Shown here: positions 23,210-25,548 of the stretch, piece after piece
How the letters are laid out: each line of letters begins with the position of its first letter
Position numbering within the stretch: position 1 is the stretch's first letter
Assembly: GCA_002358575.1 (NCBI GenBank)
Contig: DEPD01000004.1
Coordinates: forward strand, 1-25,548
DNA from: Lachnospiraceae bacterium UBA3401
GTDB taxonomy: Bacteria > Bacillota > Clostridia > Lachnospirales > Lachnospiraceae
Length of the DNA stretch: 25,548 bases
Direction of reading: 5' to 3'
The notes under the pieces: generated by a model
What the model was told of the DNA's origin: nothing
Seen by the model: the letters and a program-made list of their open reading frames with translations, nothing else
The model's database searches: none
Position numbers and translations under genes: made by a program

Positions 23210-23815
23210 CTACTCCAACCGTTTAAAATCCGATGCTGGGTGCTTGCACCACGGACATACAAAATCTGCTGGAAGTTCCTCTCCCTCATAGATATACCCG
23301 CACACAGTACAGACAAATCCCTTTTTCTTGCTCGCTGCCGCAGGCGCCTTTTTAATATTGCTTTGATAATAGCTGTATGTCACTGAACTGTCTTGCGACA
23401 GCACTTCGCCACCTGTCACATCGGCCAAAAATAAGGTATGTGTGCCAAGATCTGTCGCGGAAACCACCTTTGCCGAAAGATACGCATTGGTTTCCTCTGC
23501 AATATAAATCACCCCATTTTCTGAACGCGCAAAAGAAATCGCTATGGTCTTGTCAACCTCTGCGCCGCTCTGAAATCCCCAATGCTGATATGTTTCAAAT
23601 TTGGATTTCTCCGTCAAAATAGATACATTAAATATCCCCGTCCGCACAATCATATCATGCGTGTAATTTTTCTTATTCACTGCCACCACAATACGGTTTG
23701 GCTCCGTTGTGACTTGCGAAACGGTGTTGACAATGCAGCCGTTATCCTTGTCGCCCTCCTTTGCTGTCAAAATAAACAAACCATACGTTAAATTGTACAT
23801 TGCTTTTTTGTCCAT
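23210..23815 (-). CDS. Flavin reductase-rubredoxin fusion (Hrb-type high molecular weight rubredoxin)
   Basis: A 201-residue electron-transfer protein. Residues 1-150 are an FMN-binding flavin reductase-like domain (NLTYGLFILTAKEGDKDNGC, NTVSQVTTEPNRIVVAVNK, FNVSILTE). A linker (KKAPAAASKKK) leads to a rubredoxin whose iron ligands are Cys169, Cys172, Cys187 and Cys190 (FVCTVCGY, FVCPWCKHP). In Moorella, the Hrb protein passes electrons from NADH-linked partners to the flavodiiron protein FprA, which reduces oxygen or nitric oxide; the same job is inferred here. All ligands are present. No flavodiiron gene is adjacent. It has its own promoter (23943-23972) and a hairpin in the leader (23849-23868). 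Confidence 0.93.
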   Translation of the reverse strand: MDKKAMYNLTYGLFILTAKEGDKDNGCIVNTVSQVTTEPNRIVVAVNKKNYTHDMIVRTGIFNVSILTEKSKFETYQHWGFQSGAEVDKTIAISFARSENGVIYIAEETNAYLSAKVVSATDLGTHTLFLADVTGGEVLSQDSSVTYSYYQSNIKKAPAAASKKKGFVCTVCGYIYEGEELPADFVCPWCKHPASDFKRLE

Positions 23816-23848
23816 CTCTATCTCCTCCTTTACAATAAGTTAGGTTCC

Positions 23849-23868
23849 CGGAATCACAAAAGATTCCG
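23849..23868 (-). promoter_or_regulatory. Hairpin in the flavin reductase-rubredoxin leader
   Basis: CGGAATC (23849-23855) pairs perfectly with GATTCCG (23862-23868), 6-nt loop, 34 nt before the start codon, not followed by a T-run. Possibly an operator or an RNA-stability element. Confidence 0.45.
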
Positions 23869-23942
23869 AGCGTCTATTATTCAATTAACTCTCATTTTTT
23901 TCCAAGTTAGGAACGAACTGGAAAATGTAAAAGTTTATATAA

Positions 23943-23972
23943 AGTATAGCACAGAATACAAAACAATGTAAA
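23943..23972 (-). promoter_or_regulatory. Predicted promoter of the flavin reductase-rubredoxin / dipeptidase pair
   Basis: On the minus strand extended -10 TGCTATACT (hexamer 23943-23948), 18-nt spacer, -35 TTTACA (23967-23972). It starts directly beyond the hairpin that closes clpP. Confidence 0.6.
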
Positions 23973-23974
23973 TT

Positions 23975-24010
23975 ATAATTGAGTAGGGAATATTTTCCCT
24001 ACTCAATTAT
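23975..24010. terminator. GAGTAGG-family palindrome, copy d (clpP terminator)
   Basis: A perfect 16-bp stem pairs 23975-23990 with 23995-24010, 4-nt loop; the stem contains GAGTAGGGAA. It lies 20 nt after the clpP stop. The T-run is better on the plus strand (TTTTTCT) but the stem is strong enough to act in both directions. Confidence 0.75.
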
Positions 24011-24029
24011 TTTTCTAAAAATATTCTTT

Positions 24030-24623
24030 TTATGTTCTTTGTGTAATCACTTTGTCAATCAGTCCAAATTGTAGCGCCTCCTCAGCAGAAAGATAGTTGT
24101 CCCGCTCCGTTGCAAGTGCTATCTCCTCTAGCGTTCTGCCAGTATTCTCTGCAAGAATACGATTCAGCCGCTGTTTACTCTGCTGTATATGATCTGAAAA
24201 AATCTTGATATCCGTCGCCTGACCCTGCACACCATTTCCATGAATTGCAGGCTGATGAATCATCACCTCTGCATTTGACAATGCAAAACGCTTGCCTTTT
24301 GTTCCGCCCGCAAGCAGGAATGCTCCAAAACTTGCTGCAAGTCCAACACAGATTGTTGACACATCACATCTAATATACCGCATGGTATCATAAATCGCAA
24401 ATCCCGCTGTTACAGAACCGCCAGGACTGTTGATATACAACTGAATATCCTTATCTGGGTCTTCTCCTTCTAAATGAAGCATCTGCGCAACAACCAAACT
24501 AGCCGTTGTATTATTCACCTCTTCTCCAAGGAAAATAATCCGGTCGGACAACAGCCTAGAAAAAATATCATAACTGCGTTCCCCTCTACTTGTCTGTTCT
24601 ATTACATATGGAATTGTACTCAT
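24030..24623 (-). CDS. clpP: ClpP-family ATP-dependent protease subunit (paralogue)
   Basis: A 197-residue serine peptidase that forms the barrel of Clp proteases. The catalytic triad is complete: Ser98 (GLAASFGAF), His123 (VMIHQP) and Asp175 (ERDNYLSA). Compared with standard ClpP, which has HQPLGG-QGQ, the loop after the histidine is about three residues longer here (HQPAIHGNGVQGQATD). Ser-Met-Gly is Ser-Phe-Gly. There is no trigger-factor or clpX gene beside it. Instead the ATG overlaps the stop of a small AraC regulator (ATGA), so the two are translated together. I read it as an accessory ClpP, not the housekeeping copy, though this cannot be proved from one window. A terminator hairpin follows. 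Confidence 0.9.
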   Translation of the reverse strand: MSTIPYVIEQTSRGERSYDIFSRLLSDRIIFLGEEVNNTTASLVVAQMLHLEGEDPDKDIQLYINSPGGSVTAGFAIYDTMRYIRCDVSTICVGLAASFGAFLLAGGTKGKRFALSNAEVMIHQPAIHGNGVQGQATDIKIFSDHIQQSKQRLNRILAENTGRTLEEIALATERDNYLSAEEALQFGLIDKVITQRT

Positions 24624-25033
24624 GCTGCCATTCTACCTCCCATATGATAATTTCTTTTGCACAATCTTTGTGACATACACAATACAATTTGCATTTGCAC
24701 TGGATAAAATATGCCATTTTTTCGATAGACTTGTGGAGAACACTGATACACTCTGCTAAACGCCTGTGTAAATGCCTGCTGCGAACTGTACTGTGCCTCG
24801 TAGGCAATCTCAACTATCGGCTTATTGGTCTCAACCAGTTTCTGCGCCGCCTGCGTCAGTCTTCTGCCCTGGATATACTTATAAATTGTATAACCTGTTC
24901 TTTTTGCAAAAATCCGTGCCATATAAAACTTGGAATAATTGAATACCGCTGCTATCGTATCCAAAGAAAGTTCCTCCTCTATATGGTCATCAATGTAGGT
25001 CAATACTTTTTCAATTACGTTCTCATCACTCAT
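24620..25033 (-). CDS. Stand-alone AraC-type DNA-binding protein
   Basis: A 137-residue regulator made almost entirely of the AraC double helix-turn-helix (about 5-105). Signatures are LDTIAAVFNYSKFYMARIFAKRTGYTIYKYIQGRRL and EIAYEAQYSSQQAFTQAFSRVYQCSPQVYRK. There is no ligand-binding domain, as in SoxS/MarA, so its level rather than a ligand probably sets its activity. That fits a neighbouring protease, which could degrade it. A 30-residue tail holds two cysteines (VLCMSQRLCKRNY). The ATG at 25033 has AGGAG 8 nt upstream; the TTG at 25039 is too close to it. It overlaps clpP by 4 nt. Its leader is the long-stem element E2. Confidence 0.9.
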   Translation of the reverse strand: MSDENVIEKVLTYIDDHIEEELSLDTIAAVFNYSKFYMARIFAKRTGYTIYKYIQGRRLTQAAQKLVETNKPIVEIAYEAQYSSQQAFTQAFSRVYQCSPQVYRKNGIFYPVQMQIVLCMSQRLCKRNYHMGGRMAA

Positions 25034-25073
25034 AGCCAATCTCCTTTATAGATACTTGGAGTTTTTTGTATCG

Positions 25074-25235
25074 AGTACAATATTGTCTACATAACAGTGA
25101 AAAACAGTACCTCGTATTTGTGTCAGGACAAGGCGGAGGAAGGAGGCAATGCGGTGGCATTGTTAGCTGACAACAACGTGGTACTGGCACAAATAGCAGG
25201 TGCTGTATTCACTGTTATTTATGCAATACTGTACT
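25074..25235 (-). ncRNA. Long-stem element E2, predicted leader RNA of araC-clpP
   Basis: Arms 25074-25126 and 25184-25235 are inverted repeats of about 52 nt matching at about 43 positions. Read on the minus strand the middle holds TTGTCAG, a hairpin CAATGC-cacc-GCATTG and CCTCCTTCCTCCGCCTTGT. The ends are AGTACA and TGTACT, as in E1. The predicted promoter at 25243-25248 would start RNA at about 25236, the very edge of the element, and the araC ribosome site follows 25 nt after its end. So the whole element would be the leader. CCTCCTT is complementary to a Shine-Dalgarno sequence. A GTG frame on the plus strand (25097-25237, 46 codons) has no ribosome site and is likely a by-product. Confidence 0.55.
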
Positions 25236-25242
25236 AGGTATG

Positions 25243-25248
25243 AGTATA
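25243..25248 (-). promoter_or_regulatory. Extended -10 of the araC-clpP promoter
   Basis: On the minus strand TGTGCTATACT gives an extended -10 identical to that of the flavin reductase promoter. The -35 region (AAGACT near 25266-25271) is poor, which is tolerated with an extended -10. Confidence 0.5.
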
Positions 25249-25298
25249 GCACATCTCTCAATCACAGTCTTAATTAAAATTGCTCTGTTTTCATTTCT

Positions 25299-25547
25299 TT
25301 ATGGATTCAGTCTACTAATGAGTATGAGAAACCCATTCCATTTCACTCCGTCAGGAAGCTCATAGTACTTTCTCATCCATTCCTCTATAAAGGCATATTC
25401 TTCTTGATATGGCATTGACTGCGCATAGACATCATTTTTTAATTTATATAAAACTACTTTCTCTATCATTTCTGTTTCAACTTGGTCCTTTACAGAGCTT
25501 AGAATTTTATGATTTTGCTGATTTAGGAATTGTAGGAAAATAAGTGA
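25299..25547 (-). CDS. 3' end of an unknown gene running off the window
   Basis: An open frame with no start inside the window gives the last 82 residues of a protein and stops with TAA at 25299. It reads as real protein: VKDQVETEMIEKVVLYKLKN, then MPYQEEYAFIEEWMRKYYEL, PDGVKWNGFLILISRLNP. It is helical and charged, with no recognisable family. No clear terminator follows; the araC-clpP promoter begins about 50 nt downstream. Confidence 0.6.
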   Translation of the reverse strand, partial: SLIFLQFLNQQNHKILSSVKDQVETEMIEKVVLYKLKNDVYAQSMPYQEEYAFIEEWMRKYYELPDGVKWNGFLILISRLNP

Positions 25548-25548
25548 T

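Noticed and set aside
1..25548. CRISPR array, tRNA, rRNA or intact insertion sequence
   Set aside because: No regularly spaced repeats, cloverleaf-type sequence, rRNA core or transposase frame was found.

Overview
The window is about 25.5 kb of low-GC chromosomal DNA. It most likely comes from a spore-forming member of the Clostridia, and within that group a Lachnospiraceae-like gut anaerobe is the best guess. The reasons are strong AGGAGG-type ribosome sites, frequent TTG/GTG starts, a sporulation gene (spmB), an anaerobic NAD pathway (nadABC with niaR), a flavin reductase-rubredoxin fusion, a B12-type radical SAM protein and DUF5722/GH2 carbohydrate enzymes. I saw no rRNA, tRNA, CRISPR array, phage or intact insertion sequence. 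All assignments come from reading the sequence; no database was searched.

Layout. 1-3869: an 84-residue HPr-fold protein that has lost the phosphorylatable histidine, a hybrid sensor kinase and its OmpR-type regulator. 4100-5581: spmB divergent from a LytTR regulator. 5784-10230: one leftward operon, nadA-nadB-nadC-niaR-rnhA, with a readable promoter/operator in front of nadA. 10392-11900: a rightward TSCPD-protein/murG pair with promoter and terminator. 11900-15002: a GH2 glycosidase whose C-terminal domain is cut off by a frameshift next to an A8 tract. 15065-17620: a BceRS-like two-component system whose BceA ATPase gene breaks off at the Walker A motif, followed by an unidentified remnant frame. 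17640-20137: an unknown acidic protein and a B12-binding/radical SAM enzyme. 20428-23815: a secreted DUF5722 glycosidase-like protein, an M19 dipeptidase and the flavin reductase-rubredoxin fusion. 24030-25033: a small AraC-type regulator translationally coupled to a ClpP paralogue. 25299-25548: the 3' end of an unknown gene.

The most unusual content is between genes. Two elements, 20292-20429 and 25074-25235, have the same ends (AGTACAA...TGTACT), long self-complementary arms of differing sequence, an inner hairpin with a CCAC or CCA loop and a shared TTCCTCCGCCwTGT core. A third locus, 5589-5706, carries a close match to the core beside its own nested stems. The copy at 25074-25235 lies exactly between a predicted promoter and the araC-clpP genes, so it would form their leader RNA. 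A separate family of four hairpins sharing a GAGTAG(G) stem sits at gene 3' ends (107, 11866, 20199, 23975). A third kind of structured element lies between the nadA and murG-side promoters (10257-10387).
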